The notes under the pieces were generated by a model, which was not told the origin of the DNA, did no database searches, and worked only from the letters and a program-made list of their open reading frames with translations. From the NCBI RefSeq assembly GCF_003387155.1, contig NZ_QUMT01000006.1, positions 62,001 to 126,000 on the forward strand: a stretch of DNA of 64,000 bases, read 5' to 3'. The position numbers and the translations under genes were made by a program. Positions within the stretch are counted from its first letter, which is position 1; every line of letters begins with the position of its first letter. Shown here in pieces: positions 50,827 through 61,678 of this stretch. Origin of the DNA: Roseateles depolymerans. Lineage in GTDB: Bacteria; Pseudomonadota; Gammaproteobacteria; Burkholderiales; Burkholderiaceae_C.

Positions 50827-51098
50827 ATTCCCGCAACCCATCCCCCTCACGCCCCCCACCCCCACCTCGCCAAAAAAATAGAGGGCGGCCACTCCCCTTC
50901 CCCCACCGCGCCAGTCTCCCTGCCGCCCGCCCCCAGCGAAGACCGGAGATCCGGCTTTGCCGGGCTCCGTCTTGCCCCCTGGGGGGCGCGCGCAGCGCGT
51001 AGGGGGGGGGCCTAATCCACCGGGCTCCGTCTTGCCCCCTGGGGGGCGCGCGCAGCGCGTGGGGGGGTGCTAATCCACCGGGGACGTAGAATCCAGGG
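50827..51098. other. H-NS-dnaG intergenic region
   Basis: 272 bp with no gene. It holds a polyC/polyG-rich stretch and two copies of a 60-bp GC-rich repeat (below). The dnaG promoter must lie within or beyond the repeat, but no standard -10 is apparent. Confidence 0.5.
50961..51080. repeat. 60-bp GC-rich direct repeat, two copies
   Basis: CGGGCTCCGTCTTGCCCCCT continuing through GGGGGGCGCGCGCAGCGCGT is repeated exactly at a 60-base interval (50961 and 51021), and the flanking CTAATCCACCGG motif also recurs. Each unit contains a CCCCCT/GGGGGG dyad and a GCGCGC-CA-GCGCG element, so each can fold into a compact hairpin. This resembles REP-type intergenic repeats. Confidence 0.85.
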
Positions 51099-53276
51099 GT
51101 GATCCCGCCTGGCTTTATTCAAGATCTTCTTTCTCGTGTCGACATCGTGGAGGTCGTATCCCGCCACGTCGATCTGAAAAAAGCGGGCATCAATCACAAG
51201 GGCCTGTGCCCCTTCCACGGCGAAAAGTCCCCCAGCTTCATCGTCAGCCCCTCCCGCCAGACCTACCACTGCTTCGGCTGCGGCGTGCACGGCAATGCCG
51301 TCGGCTTCCTGATGGAGCACCTGGGCATCGGTTTCGTGGACGCCGTCCGCGACCTGGCCCAGCAAGCCGGCATGCAGGTCCCCGAAGACGACCGCAGCCC
51401 GGCAGACCGGGAGCGTGAGAAGCAGGTCAAGCAGCGCCAGGCCACCCTCACCGAAGTGCTGGCCAAAGCCGGCCAGCACTACCGCCAGCAGCTCAAAACC
51501 AGCCCCCGCGCCATCGATTACCTCAAGGGCCGCGGCCTGACCGGCCAGATCGCCGCGCAGTTTGGCCTGGGCTACAGCCCGGAAGGCTGGCGCACGCTCG
51601 CCAGCGCCTTCCCCGCCTATGACGACCCGCTGCTGGTGGAAACGGGCCTGGTCATCCTGCAGGACGACCCTGGCAAGAGCGAAGCGGAACAGCGCCGCTA
51701 CGACCGCTTTCGCGACCGGATCATGTTCCCCATCCGCAACGTCCAGGGCGACGTCATCGGCTTTGGGGGTCGGGTGCTGGACAAAGGCGAGCCCAAATAC
51801 CTGAATTCCCCGGAAACCCCGGTCTTCAGCAAAGGCAAGGAGCTGTACGGCCTGTACGAGGCCCGTCCGGACATGCGCCGCCGCGGCTACGCGCTGGTCG
51901 TGGAAGGCTACATGGACGTGGTGGCGCTGGCGCAGAGCGGTTTTGGCAATGCGGTGGCGACGCTGGGCACCGCCTGCACCCAGGACCATGTGCAAAAGCT
52001 CTTTCGCTTCACCGAATCGGTGGTGTTCAGCTTCGACGGCGACGCCGCCGGTCGGCGCGCAGCCGCCCGCGCCATGGAGGCTGCCCTGCCCCACGCGACC
52101 GAGACGCGCAGCATCAAGTTCCTGTTTCTCCCGGCCGAGCACGACCCCGATTCCTATGTGCGGGAACTGGGGCCGGAGGCTTTCGAGCGCTGCGTCGAGC
52201 AGGCCATTCCACTGTCTCGCCAGTTGATGGACAGCGCCGCTGAAGGCTGCGATCTGGGCAGCCCCGAAGGCCGTGCCCGCATGCTGACCAATGCCCGGCC
52301 GCTGTGGTTCGCCCTGCCCGACGGCCTGCTCAAGCGCCAGTTGCTCGGTGAACTGGCCCGCCGCGCCCAATTGCCGGACCAGGAACTGCTGGGCCTGTGG
52401 CAGGCCACCGCCCCGCGCCCACGCGGTGAGCGCAATGAGCGTCATGCCGACCCCCACACCGCCAACGGCCGCCCGATGCGGGCGACCCCGCACGCGGACA
52501 GCGCCGATCCAGGCCATCACTTCCCCGATATTCCGGCTTCGGCCTATGGCGACGACGGTGAGTTCCATGGGGAACTGCACGACGTCGCCCCGCCGGCCGA
52601 TGCCTACGGCGCGGGTGCCGCCCCCGGCTGGCCTTCGCAGCCGCAGGGCGGAGGGTACTCGTCCGGTCCCGCTGGCTCCGGCGCAGGCGGTGCAGGGGGT
52701 GGCTATGGCCAATACGGCGGCGGCAGCGGCCCCGGCGGTTCCGGTCAAGGCGGCGGTTTCAAGGGCAAGGGCGATTTCAAGGGCAAATTCGGAGGCAAGG
52801 GCGGCAAATGGGGCGACTGGAAACGTCGCGACCAGGACCCCACCATCGGCATGCCCCGCAAGGCCCCTCCGGCCCCGATGGACCATGCCGTGCGCATGCT
52901 GCTGCTGCACGGCGAGCTCTGGCAGGTGCTGAGCGAGCAGGACCTGCAGCTGCTGCACGAACTGCCGGCCGAACACGGTCAACTCATCGCCTGGCTGGAG
53001 CGCTTCATGATGGATCACGGCCCCAGCCCATGGGCCGTGCTGCAGGTCGCGCTGGTGGAAGCAGATCAACTGGAGCTGGCCCAGCGCGTGTGCGGCGGCC
53101 CGCTCACCGCCCCTCCCCCTGACGAAGCCGTCCACGACGAATTCCGGCATGTGATGCGCAAACTCTGGATTGTTCGCCTGGAGCAGGAAGCGTCCCAAAT
53201 TGCCGTCAGCAAATCCCCCGACATTGGCAAATTGAAGTTGATCCGCCACCAAATTGAGGAATTGAAGGCCGTTTAA
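51099..53276 (+). CDS. dnaG: DNA primase
   Basis: A 725-residue primase that makes RNA primers at the replication fork. The CHC2 zinc finger is Cys37-x2-His40 ... Cys58-x2-Cys61 (CPFH, CFGC). The TOPRIM core has the metal-binding Glu in LVVEGYMDVVAL and FSFDGDAAGRRAA. The C-terminal DnaB-binding helical domain is present (about 590-725). Between them lies a Gly-rich linker of about 70 residues (507-580) with GGGYGQYGGGSG and repeated FKGK, which is not usual for DnaG. The start is a GTG at 51099 with a weak ribosome site. rpoD follows, the classical macromolecular-synthesis order. Confidence 0.95.
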   Translation: MIPPGFIQDLLSRVDIVEVVSRHVDLKKAGINHKGLCPFHGEKSPSFIVSPSRQTYHCFGCGVHGNAVGFLMEHLGIGFVDAVRDLAQQAGMQVPEDDRSPADREREKQVKQRQATLTEVLAKAGQHYRQQLKTSPRAIDYLKGRGLTGQIAAQFGLGYSPEGWRTLASAFPAYDDPLLVETGLVILQDDPGKSEAEQRRYDRFRDRIMFPIRNVQGDVIGFGGRVLDKGEPKYLNSPETPVFSKGKELYGLYEARPDMRRRGYALVVEGYMDVVALAQSGFGNAVATLGTACTQDHVQKLFRFTESVVFSFDGDAAGRRAAARAMEAALPHATETRSIKFLFLPAEHDPDSYVRELGPEAFERCVEQAIPLSRQLMDSAAEGCDLGSPEGRARMLTNARPLWFALPDGLLKRQLLGELARRAQLPDQELLGLWQATAPRPRGERNERHADPHTANGRPMRATPHADSADPGHHFPDIPASAYGDDGEFHGELHDVAPPADAYGAGAAPGWPSQPQGGGYSSGPAGSGAGGAGGGYGQYGGGSGPGGSGQGGGFKGKGDFKGKFGGKGGKWGDWKRRDQDPTIGMPRKAPPAPMDHAVRMLLLHGELWQVLSEQDLQLLHELPAEHGQLIAWLERFMMDHGPSPWAVLQVALVEADQLELAQRVCGGPLTAPPPDEAVHDEFRHVMRKLWIVRLEQEASQIAVSKSPDIGKLKLIRHQIEELKAV

Positions 53277-53286
53277 CCCCCGAATT

Positions 53287-53315
53287 TTGACCATTGCCCA
53301 AATCTGGTGGATAAT
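53287..53315 (+). promoter_or_regulatory. Candidate sigma-70 promoter of rpoD
   Basis: TTGACC (53287-53292) and GATAAT (53310-53315) are separated by exactly 17 bases, starting 11 bases after the dnaG stop. Transcription from here gives an rpoD leader of about 290 nt. Confidence 0.7.
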
Positions 53316-53453
53316 CCAGCGCTTTCGCGCGTCAAGAGTGACGGCAGCACCAACCGGTCCCCGGCCCCCCACTGACCCTGGGCAATGAAAAAGTGGCCAA
53401 CCTTCACCGCCTGGACTGCAACTCCAAACGATCACGCTAGCCTTCACGCGCAA

Positions 53454-53493
53454 CCTTGAGCTGGTGGGAACACCCCCCACATAAGGCTCAAGG
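53454..53493 (+). other. Long stem-loop in the rpoD leader
   Basis: CCTTGAGC (53454-53461) pairs with GCTCAAGG (53486-53493), and inside it GTGGG-type bases (53464-53468) pair with CCCAC (53476-53480). It lies in the 338-bp dnaG-rpoD gap, downstream of the candidate promoter. There is no T run after it, so it is an RNA structure and not a terminator. The rest of the gap holds no gene. Confidence 0.6.
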
Positions 53494-53615
53494 CAGAGAT
53501 CGAGCCGCCTGGGCTCGTCGCACCGCTGACCCAGCGGTTGCCGGCGACCCAGGTGGCCGTTTGCGTTGCACGCCCCCAAAGAATTCCCGAATCACTCGCC
53601 GACCCGAGGAACTGC

Positions 53616-55832
<2,217 letters not shown>

Positions 55833-55868
55833 TCCTCACCGCTCCGTCAGGAGCGCTGACCTGCACCG

Positions 55869-55894
55869 GGGCCGCACATCGTGCGGCCCTTTTT
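55869..55894 (+). terminator. Terminator after rpoD
   Basis: GGGCCGCAC (55869-55877) pairs with GTGCGGCCC (55881-55889) around ATC, followed by five T. Confidence 0.93.
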
Positions 55895-56106
55895 CTTGGG
55901 CCGGCGGCCGCTGCCAGGCCGCGCCACGCCTCATTCCGGGCTTCCCTCCCCTCCACTTTTGGGGGACAGTCGACCGCACACCGCACTCGCATGCGGGACA
56001 GGTGTGGCATCCCGGACAACTGGCCCCCAAGGCAAGGGCTATTCACGAGTCAGAGGGGTCTGGGCGACCGCTACACTGAGACATTCGTCACACGAATAAG
56101 TCAACA

Positions 56107-57048
56107 ATGACCCAGATACGCGAGCGCACCGTCCTGTTTGCCGATTTGCGCGGCAGCACGGCGCTGTTCGAGACGCTGGGGAATGCCGAAGCCACCGGTC
56201 TGGTCACTCAGACGGTGGGCCTGCTGGCCCAGGCGGTGGGGGAATGCCGCGGTCACCTGATCAAGACCCTGGGCGACGGCCTGATGGCGGCCTTCGACAA
56301 TCCCAAGGACGGCATCAAATCCGCCATGCGGATGCAGGAACTGCTGATCAAGTCCGCCCACCGCATCGAGCGGCTGCGCAACATGCATCTTCAGATCGCG
56401 CTGGCCCGCGGCGAGGTGGTGGAGATCCACGGGGACTGCTTCGGGGATGCGGTCAACGTGGCCGCCCGGCTGCTGGACCATGCCGGCGACGGCGAAACCG
56501 TGGTCACCGCGGAAGTGGTGCATGGCCTGTCCACCACCCAGAAGGCGCGCTTTCGCAGCCTGGACCAGATCAGCGTCCGCGGCCGCGTGGAACCGGTGCA
56601 TGTGTATGTGCTGGACCAGGGCCAGGGCGATGCCGGCGCCACGCAGTTCGGCGAGGTCATCCGCGCCGCCGCCCCGGACGGCATCCGGCTGGTGTGGCAG
56701 GACCTGGACCGTGTGTTCGACATCGAACAGATGCCCATCGTGCTGGGCCGCAGCACCCAGGCCACCTACTGCATCACCGACGTGCGGGTGTCCCGCTCCC
56801 ATGCCCGCATCGACTGGCAGGGCAGCAGCTTCAGCCTGACCGACCTGAGCTACAACGGCACCTTCGTGCGCTTTGGCCATGGCGGCCAGACGCTGAGCCT
56901 GCGGCGCGGCGCCTGCACCCTGCACGGCGCCGGTGCGATCGGACTGGGCGGCCCGCCCTCCGACACCCTGGCGCCGACGGTGCGCTTCGAGGTGCTGCAC
57001 CATGCCGAGACCGATCGATCGCCGCTGGTGATGCGGCGCGGTGTCTGA
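56107..57048 (+). CDS. Class III nucleotidyl cyclase with FHA domain
   Basis: A 313-residue soluble protein. Residues 1-180 are a class III adenylate/guanylate cyclase domain: metal Asp13 in LFADLRGST and Asp57 in KTLGDGLMAAF, and the transition-state Asn/Arg in DAVNVAARLL, so the catalytic set looks complete. Residues about 200-300 are a FHA phosphothreonine-binding domain: VLGRS, VSRSHARIDW, TDLSYNGTFVR. The combination suggests a cyclase controlled by binding to a phosphoprotein. A serine/threonine kinase is encoded elsewhere in the window (39343-41742). It is a single gene between the rpoD terminator and hemH. Confidence 0.88.
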   Translation: MTQIRERTVLFADLRGSTALFETLGNAEATGLVTQTVGLLAQAVGECRGHLIKTLGDGLMAAFDNPKDGIKSAMRMQELLIKSAHRIERLRNMHLQIALARGEVVEIHGDCFGDAVNVAARLLDHAGDGETVVTAEVVHGLSTTQKARFRSLDQISVRGRVEPVHVYVLDQGQGDAGATQFGEVIRAAAPDGIRLVWQDLDRVFDIEQMPIVLGRSTQATYCITDVRVSRSHARIDWQGSSFSLTDLSYNGTFVRFGHGGQTLSLRRGACTLHGAGAIGLGGPPSDTLAPTVRFEVLHHAETDRSPLVMRRGV

Positions 57049-57162
57049 GGCCCCCTCCCCCTGCGGTTTTCACGCCGTGACGCGCCAGCGCCACGCCGCC
57101 TCGCTAACATCGCCGTCTTGCCCGGTGCCATCCTGCCCGGGCCACCGAGGTCCCTGTTTTCC

Positions 57163-58254
57163 ATGAGCTACCAGCCTGAACCCGCTTTCGACCACGGCAG
57201 CCCTGCCCGCACCGGCCTTCTGCTGTGCAACCTGGGCACGCCGGAGGCCCCCACGCCGGCCGCCACCCGGCGCTACCTGGCGCAGTTCCTGTCCGATCCG
57301 CGGGTCATCGAGATTCCCAAGCTGGCCTGGTGGCCCATCCTGCACGGCATCATCCTGCGCACCCGACCGGCCGCCTCGGCCAAGAAATACGCCAGCATCT
57401 GGATGAAGGAGGGGTCGCCGCTGATGGTCTGGACCCAGCGCCAGGCGACCCTGCTGCAGGGCTACCTGGGCGAGCGTGGGCATCAGCTGATCGTGCGTCA
57501 TGCGATGCGCTATGGCCAGCCGTCGATCGCCAGCCAGCTCGATGCGCTGCGGGCCGCCGGCGCGACCCGCATCCTGGTGCTGCCGGCCTATCCGCAGTAT
57601 TGCGCCGCCACCACGGCCAGTGTGGTGGACGATGTGGCGCGCTGGACCCTCACCCACCGCCACCTGCCGGAGCTGCGCTTCGTCAATCGCTATCACGACC
57701 ATCCGGCCTACATTGCCGCGCTGGCTGACAGCGTGCGCCAGCACTGGCAACGGGAAGGCCGCGCCGACATGCTGGTGATGAGCTTCCACGGCATGCCGGC
57801 CCGCTCGCTCACCCTGGGCGATCCCTATCACTGCGAATGCCTGAAGACCGGCCGCCTGCTGGCCGAGGCGCTGAGCCTGTCGCCCGCGCAGTACAAGGTC
57901 ACCTTCCAGAGCCGCTTCGGCAAGGCCCGCTGGCTGGAGCCCTATACCGAGCCGACGCTGCGCAGCCTCGCCGGCAACGGCCTGAAGTCGGTGGACCTGA
58001 TCTGCCCGGGTTTTGCGGCCGACTGCATCGAGACGCTGGAAGAAATCGACATGGAAGCCCGCGAGGCCTTCCTGCACAGCGGCGGCCAGCGCTTCAGCTA
58101 CATCCCCTGCCTGAATGACAGCCCGGGCCACATTCGCGCCCTGACCGCCGTGGTGGAGCAGCATCTGCAGGGCTGGCCGACGCAGGCCGCGCCCGACACC
58201 GCCGCGCTGGCGCGCCAGCGCGACGCTGCGCTCATGCTGGGCGCGTCGCGCTAA
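57163..58254 (+). CDS. hemH: Ferrochelatase
   Basis: A 363-residue enzyme that inserts Fe2+ into protoporphyrin IX, the last step of protoheme synthesis. Motifs: GLLLCNLGTPEAPT, the active-site His in VMSFHGMPARSL, the SRFGKARWLEPYTEPTL block and VDLICPGFAADCIETLEEID with the conserved Glu. Cys residues in YHCECLKTG and the C-terminal region are as in other betaproteobacteria. In this order hemH usually precedes hslR-grpE-dnaK; here a transport operon lies between. It converges with tctA (4-base gap). Confidence 0.95.
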   Translation: MSYQPEPAFDHGSPARTGLLLCNLGTPEAPTPAATRRYLAQFLSDPRVIEIPKLAWWPILHGIILRTRPAASAKKYASIWMKEGSPLMVWTQRQATLLQGYLGERGHQLIVRHAMRYGQPSIASQLDALRAAGATRILVLPAYPQYCAATTASVVDDVARWTLTHRHLPELRFVNRYHDHPAYIAALADSVRQHWQREGRADMLVMSFHGMPARSLTLGDPYHCECLKTGRLLAEALSLSPAQYKVTFQSRFGKARWLEPYTEPTLRSLAGNGLKSVDLICPGFAADCIETLEEIDMEAREAFLHSGGQRFSYIPCLNDSPGHIRALTAVVEQHLQGWPTQAAPDTAALARQRDAALMLGASR

Positions 58255-58258
58255 GGCT

Positions 58259-59758
58259 CTAGCTAATGGCCTGGCGGCCGCGCCACCACTTCCACAGGCG
58301 CGGCATCACCAGCACCAGCACCACCACGCCCAGCAGTCCGGCCGACAGCGGGCGCTGCAGGAAGACCCGCCAGTCACCGCCGCCGATGGAGATGCCGTTG
58401 CGCAGATGCGCCTCGGCCAGCGGGCCCAGGATCATACCCACCACCACCGGCGCGGTGGGGAAGTCAAAGCGCCGCATCACCACGCCCAGCAGGCCGATGG
58501 CCAGCATCACATAGAGGTCGAAGGCGCTCTGGCGCATGCCGTAGACGCCCACGGTGGCGAAGATCAGGATGCCGGCATACAGCGGCGCCTTGGGGATCTT
58601 GAGCAGCTTGACCCACAGCCCCACGAGCGGCAGGTTCAGCACCAGCAGCATCACATTGCCGATGTAGAGCGAGGCGATCAGGGCCCAGACCAAGGCGGAC
58701 GACGTCTGGAACAGCTGCGGCCCGGCCTGGATGCCGTAGTTCTGCAGGGCGGACAGCAGGATGGCGGCCGTCACCGACGTCGGAATGCCCAGCGTCAGCA
58801 GCGGCACCAGGGTGCCGGTCACGGCGGCATTGTTGGCCGCCTCCGGGCCGGCCACGCCTTCAATCGCGCCCACGGTGCCGAATTCCTCCTGGTGCTTGGA
58901 GAGCTTGCGCTCGGTGGCATAACTCAGGAAGGTCGGGATCTCCGTGCCGCCGGCCGGGATCACCCCGAACGGGAAGCCCAGCGCCGTGCCACGCAGCCAG
59001 GCGGGCAGCGACCGCCGCCATTCCCCGCGGGACATGTGCACCCGGCCCATGGTGTTCAGCTGCAGGGCGCTGCGGCCTTCGTACAAGGCCACATACAGCG
59101 TCTCCCCGACGGCGAACAGGCCCACCGCCACCAGCACCGTCTCGATGCCGTCCATGAATTCGGGAACCCCGGCGGTGTAGCGCACCTGGCCGGTGATCTG
59201 GTCCAGGCCGATCAGGCCCATGGCCAGGCCAATGAACAGCGACGTCATGCCGCGCAGCGTGCTCTGGCCCAGCACCGCGCTCACCGTGGTGAAGGCCAGC
59301 AGCATCAGGCAGAAGTATTCCGGCGGGCCCAGGGTGACGGCGAAGTCGGCCAGCACCGGGGCAAACAGCGTCACCAGCACGGTGGCAATGGTGCCGGCGA
59401 CGAACGAGCCGATGGCCGCCGTGGCCAGAGCGGCACCGGCACGCCCGCTGCGGGCCATCTTGAAGCCCTCCAGCGCGGTCACCATGGTGCCGGTCTCCCC
59501 CGGCGTATTGAGCAGGATGGAGGTGGTGGAGCCGCCGTACATCGCGCCGTAATAGATGCCGGCGAAGAAGATCATCGAGGCGGTCGGGTCCACCTGCGCG
59601 GTGATGGGCAGCAGCATCGCCACCGTCACCGCCGGTCCCAGGCCGGGCAGCACGCCGATGGCGGTGCCCAGCGCACAGCCCACGAAGGCCCACATCAGGT
59701 TGACGGGGGTCGCGGCGGTGGCGAAGCCCCCCAGGAGCTGCGTCCAGAGCTCATTCAT
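58259..59758 (-). CDS. tctA: Tripartite tricarboxylate transporter large subunit TctA
   Basis: A 499-residue inner-membrane protein with about 12 hydrophobic helices. Characteristic blocks are the N-terminal [40 protein letters not shown] and, later, [19 protein letters not shown]. TctA forms the channel of secondary tripartite carboxylate importers with TctB and a periplasmic binding protein. The substrate is not determined. The ATG at 59758 is preceded by GAGAGGA. It is last in the minus-strand tctCBA operon, separated from tctB by 238 bases with a 13-bp tandem repeat. Confidence 0.95.
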   Translation of the reverse strand: MNELWTQLLGGFATAATPVNLMWAFVGCALGTAIGVLPGLGPAVTVAMLLPITAQVDPTASMIFFAGIYYGAMYGGSTTSILLNTPGETGTMVTALEGFKMARSGRAGAALATAAIGSFVAGTIATVLVTLFAPVLADFAVTLGPPEYFCLMLLAFTTVSAVLGQSTLRGMTSLFIGLAMGLIGLDQITGQVRYTAGVPEFMDGIETVLVAVGLFAVGETLYVALYEGRSALQLNTMGRVHMSRGEWRRSLPAWLRGTALGFPFGVIPAGGTEIPTFLSYATERKLSKHQEEFGTVGAIEGVAGPEAANNAAVTGTLVPLLTLGIPTSVTAAILLSALQNYGIQAGPQLFQTSSALVWALIASLYIGNVMLLVLNLPLVGLWVKLLKIPKAPLYAGILIFATVGVYGMRQSAFDLYVMLAIGLLGVVMRRFDFPTAPVVVGMILGPLAEAHLRNGISIGGGDWRVFLQRPLSAGLLGVVVLVLVMPRLWKWWRGRQAIS

Positions 59759-59877
59759 GGTGTTGTCCTCTCCCAGTTCGGGCGCACCGGCCGGGTCGGT
59801 CCCGGTGCGACCCATCGATGGCTGGACCGGGCGATTGGTGGCCCCTCGTCCAGCCCGTCAATTCAGCGCGTTCATTC

Positions 59878-59993
59878 AGCGCATCAACCCGGCGCATCAA
59901 CCCGGCGCATCAACCCGGCGCATCAACCCGGCGCATCAACCCGGCGCATCAATCCGGCGCATCAGTCCGGCGCATCAATTCAGCGCATCAACC
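59878..59993. repeat. 13-bp tandem repeat in the tctB-tctA gap
   Basis: Nine copies of a CGGCGCATCAACC-type unit recur at exactly 13-base spacing (GCATCA at 59881, 59894, 59907, 59920, 59933, 59946, 59959, 59972, 59985); the outer copies are more degenerate. The array starts 3 bases beyond the tctB stop, inside the operon message. There are no unique spacers, so it is not CRISPR. Confidence 0.95.
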
Positions 59994-59996
59994 GCG

Positions 59997-60557
59997 TCAG
60001 ATCCAGCCGCCAGGGGTGATGGCCGGCAGGTTCAGGGCCAGCAGCTTGTTGAACAGCCAGAACACAGGCGCCGCGATCAGCACCCCGGTCAGAAGGTCCA
60101 TCATCAGTTGGCGCAACCCGCCGCCCACCTTGCCCTCCGACCGCCGGATGCCGCGCACGGCCAGCGCAAAGCACAAGGTGCAGGCCAGCACGAAGCCGAT
60201 GGTGGTGATGAGCATCGCATTGGCCACCACCGCCCCGACCACCCAAGCTGCGGACAGCCAGTCGGCCTTCGGGGCGCCGGACGGCGGCTCCATCTGGCGG
60301 AAGCCTCCGGTGCGCGCTTCCCAGATCAGCCAGGCGCCACACAGCAGCAGCACCGCCGCCACCAGCCAGGGCAGCGCGTTGGGCCCGACGCCGCCGTAAC
60401 CGGCTTCGGAGGGAATGGAGGCGGCGCCCACCGCCATCACGATGCCGATGAGCAGCGCCCCGCCGCCCACCAGGGTCTGGTGCAGCGGGGACGGCGTGGC
60501 GGTGGGTGTGGGGTGTGGGGAGACCGGATCCTGCAGGTCCGCATGCGGCGTGCTCAT
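59997..60557 (-). CDS. tctB: Tripartite tricarboxylate transporter small subunit TctB
   Basis: A 186-residue membrane protein with four helices: LVGGGALLIGIVMAVGAASI, LPWLVAAVLLLCGAWLIW, WVVGAVVANAMLITTIGFVLA and DLLTGVLIAAPVFWLFNKLL. A Pro/His-rich N-terminus of about 25 residues precedes them. The membrane anchor role matches family knowledge. Its ATG overlaps the tctC stop by 4 bases. Confidence 0.92.
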   Translation of the reverse strand: MSTPHADLQDPVSPHPTPTATPSPLHQTLVGGGALLIGIVMAVGAASIPSEAGYGGVGPNALPWLVAAVLLLCGAWLIWEARTGGFRQMEPPSGAPKADWLSAAWVVGAVVANAMLITTIGFVLACTLCFALAVRGIRRSEGKVGGGLRQLMMDLLTGVLIAAPVFWLFNKLLALNLPAITPGGWI

Positions 60558-61516
60558 CCCACCATCCCCGACTTGACCATGATGGCGCGCAGCGCGGCGA
60601 ACTCGCGGTCGACGAAGTCCTCGAACTCCTTGCCGGTGAGCAAGGCGGGGGTCCAGCCGTTCTTTTCCAGGGCCTCAGCCCAGGCCTTGGACTTGGTGGC
60701 CTTGACGACCAGGTCGGTCAGCGCCTGGCGCTGTGCCGGCGTGATGCCGGGGGGCGCGTAGACGCCGCGCCAGTTGCCGATCTCGACGTTGTAGCCCAGC
60801 TCCTTCATGGTGGGCGCATCCAGGCCCTTGAGGCGCTGCGGCGAGGTGACGGCGATGGGGCGCATCTTGCCGCTCTCGATGTATTGCTGGAATTCGCTGA
60901 AGCCGCTGCCGCCGACGGTGACGTTGCCGCCCAGGATGGCCGCAATCGCTTCACCGCCGCCGCGGAAGGCGACGTAGTTGATCTTGGCGGCGTCCACGCC
61001 GGTCTCGCGGGCCAGCATGGCGGCCGCGACGTGTTCCGTGGAGCCGCGCGAACCGCCGCCCCACTTGACGCTGCCGGGGTCCTTCTTCATCTGCTCGACC
61101 ACGTCCTTCATCGTCTTGAGGGGGGAGCTGGCGGGCAGGACAAAGACGTTGTATTCGCTGGTCAGGCGGGCGATGGGGGTGGCCTGGCTAAGGGTGACGG
61201 GGGGCTTGCCGGTGATCAGGCCGCCCAGCATGACGGCGCCCATGACCATGAGGGCGTTGGCGTCGCCCTTGCTGGCGTTGACGAACTGGGCCAGGCCGAT
61301 GGCGCCGGCAGCGCCGCCCTTGTTTTCGAAGGTGACGGTGCTGGCGGCGGCGGCGTCCTGGAGGGCCTTGCCCAGGGCGCGGCCGGTGATGTCCCAGCCG
61401 CCACCCGGGTTGGCAGGGACCATGATCTTGAGGTTGCCGGCGGCGCGGGCGGCGGTGGGCAGCAGGCCCAGCGCGGCCAGGGCGGCGGCAGTTTTGAGGA
61501 ATTCGTCTCTGCGCAT
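60554..61516 (-). CDS. tctC: Periplasmic tricarboxylate-binding protein (Bug/TctC family)
   Basis: A 320-residue binding protein. The signal [20 protein letters not shown] has a Tat-like twin arginine and ends at TAARA. The Bug fold is marked by LKIMVPANPGGGWDITGRALGKAL, SVKWGGGSRGSTEHVA and the C-terminal VYAPPGITPAQRQAL. It delivers a carboxylate to TctAB. GGAG lies 8 bases before the ATG at 61516. Bug proteins often diversify in Burkholderiales; the ligand cannot be named here. Confidence 0.93.
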   Translation of the reverse strand: MRRDEFLKTAAALAALGLLPTAARAAGNLKIMVPANPGGGWDITGRALGKALQDAAAASTVTFENKGGAAGAIGLAQFVNASKGDANALMVMGAVMLGGLITGKPPVTLSQATPIARLTSEYNVFVLPASSPLKTMKDVVEQMKKDPGSVKWGGGSRGSTEHVAAAMLARETGVDAAKINYVAFRGGGEAIAAILGGNVTVGGSGFSEFQQYIESGKMRPIAVTSPQRLKGLDAPTMKELGYNVEIGNWRGVYAPPGITPAQRQALTDLVVKATKSKAWAEALEKNGWTPALLTGKEFEDFVDREFAALRAIMVKSGMVG

Positions 61517-61571
61517 GTTTGTTTCTCCGGGTTATCTCTCTGGATATCCTGTCGATCGTCGCCGGTCGTTC

Positions 61572-61621
61572 GGGGCTCTACCATCCGCAATCCAACGTAT
61601 TTGGAGCCCCCGGGATTGCGG
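61572..61621. promoter_or_regulatory. Interleaved inverted repeats between tctC and hslR
   Basis: GGGGCTC (61572-61578) pairs with GAGCCCC (61604-61610), and CCGCAATCC (61585-61593), which lies inside that loop, pairs with GGATTGCGG (61613-61621), which lies outside it. The order is the H-type pseudoknot order. As RNA it could fold as a pseudoknot; as DNA it would be two overlapping dyads in a 162-bp divergent promoter region. Confidence 0.55.
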
Positions 61622-61678
61622 AATGCCCTGAGAAAGAGCACTTTCCTTGGTGGATTCAGCGTAGGAAAATCGACGGCA

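Noticed and set aside
51012..53579. Long open frame antisense to dnaG
   Set aside because: Reverse shadow of a gene with an intact zinc finger and TOPRIM motif.
59878..59993. CRISPR array
   Set aside because: The 13-bp units are directly adjacent with no unique spacers, and no cas genes are in the window.
60506..61678. A long N-terminal part joined in frame to hslR
   Set aside because: It is antisense to tctC and has reverse-frame composition; the S4 protein begins at the ATG at 61679.
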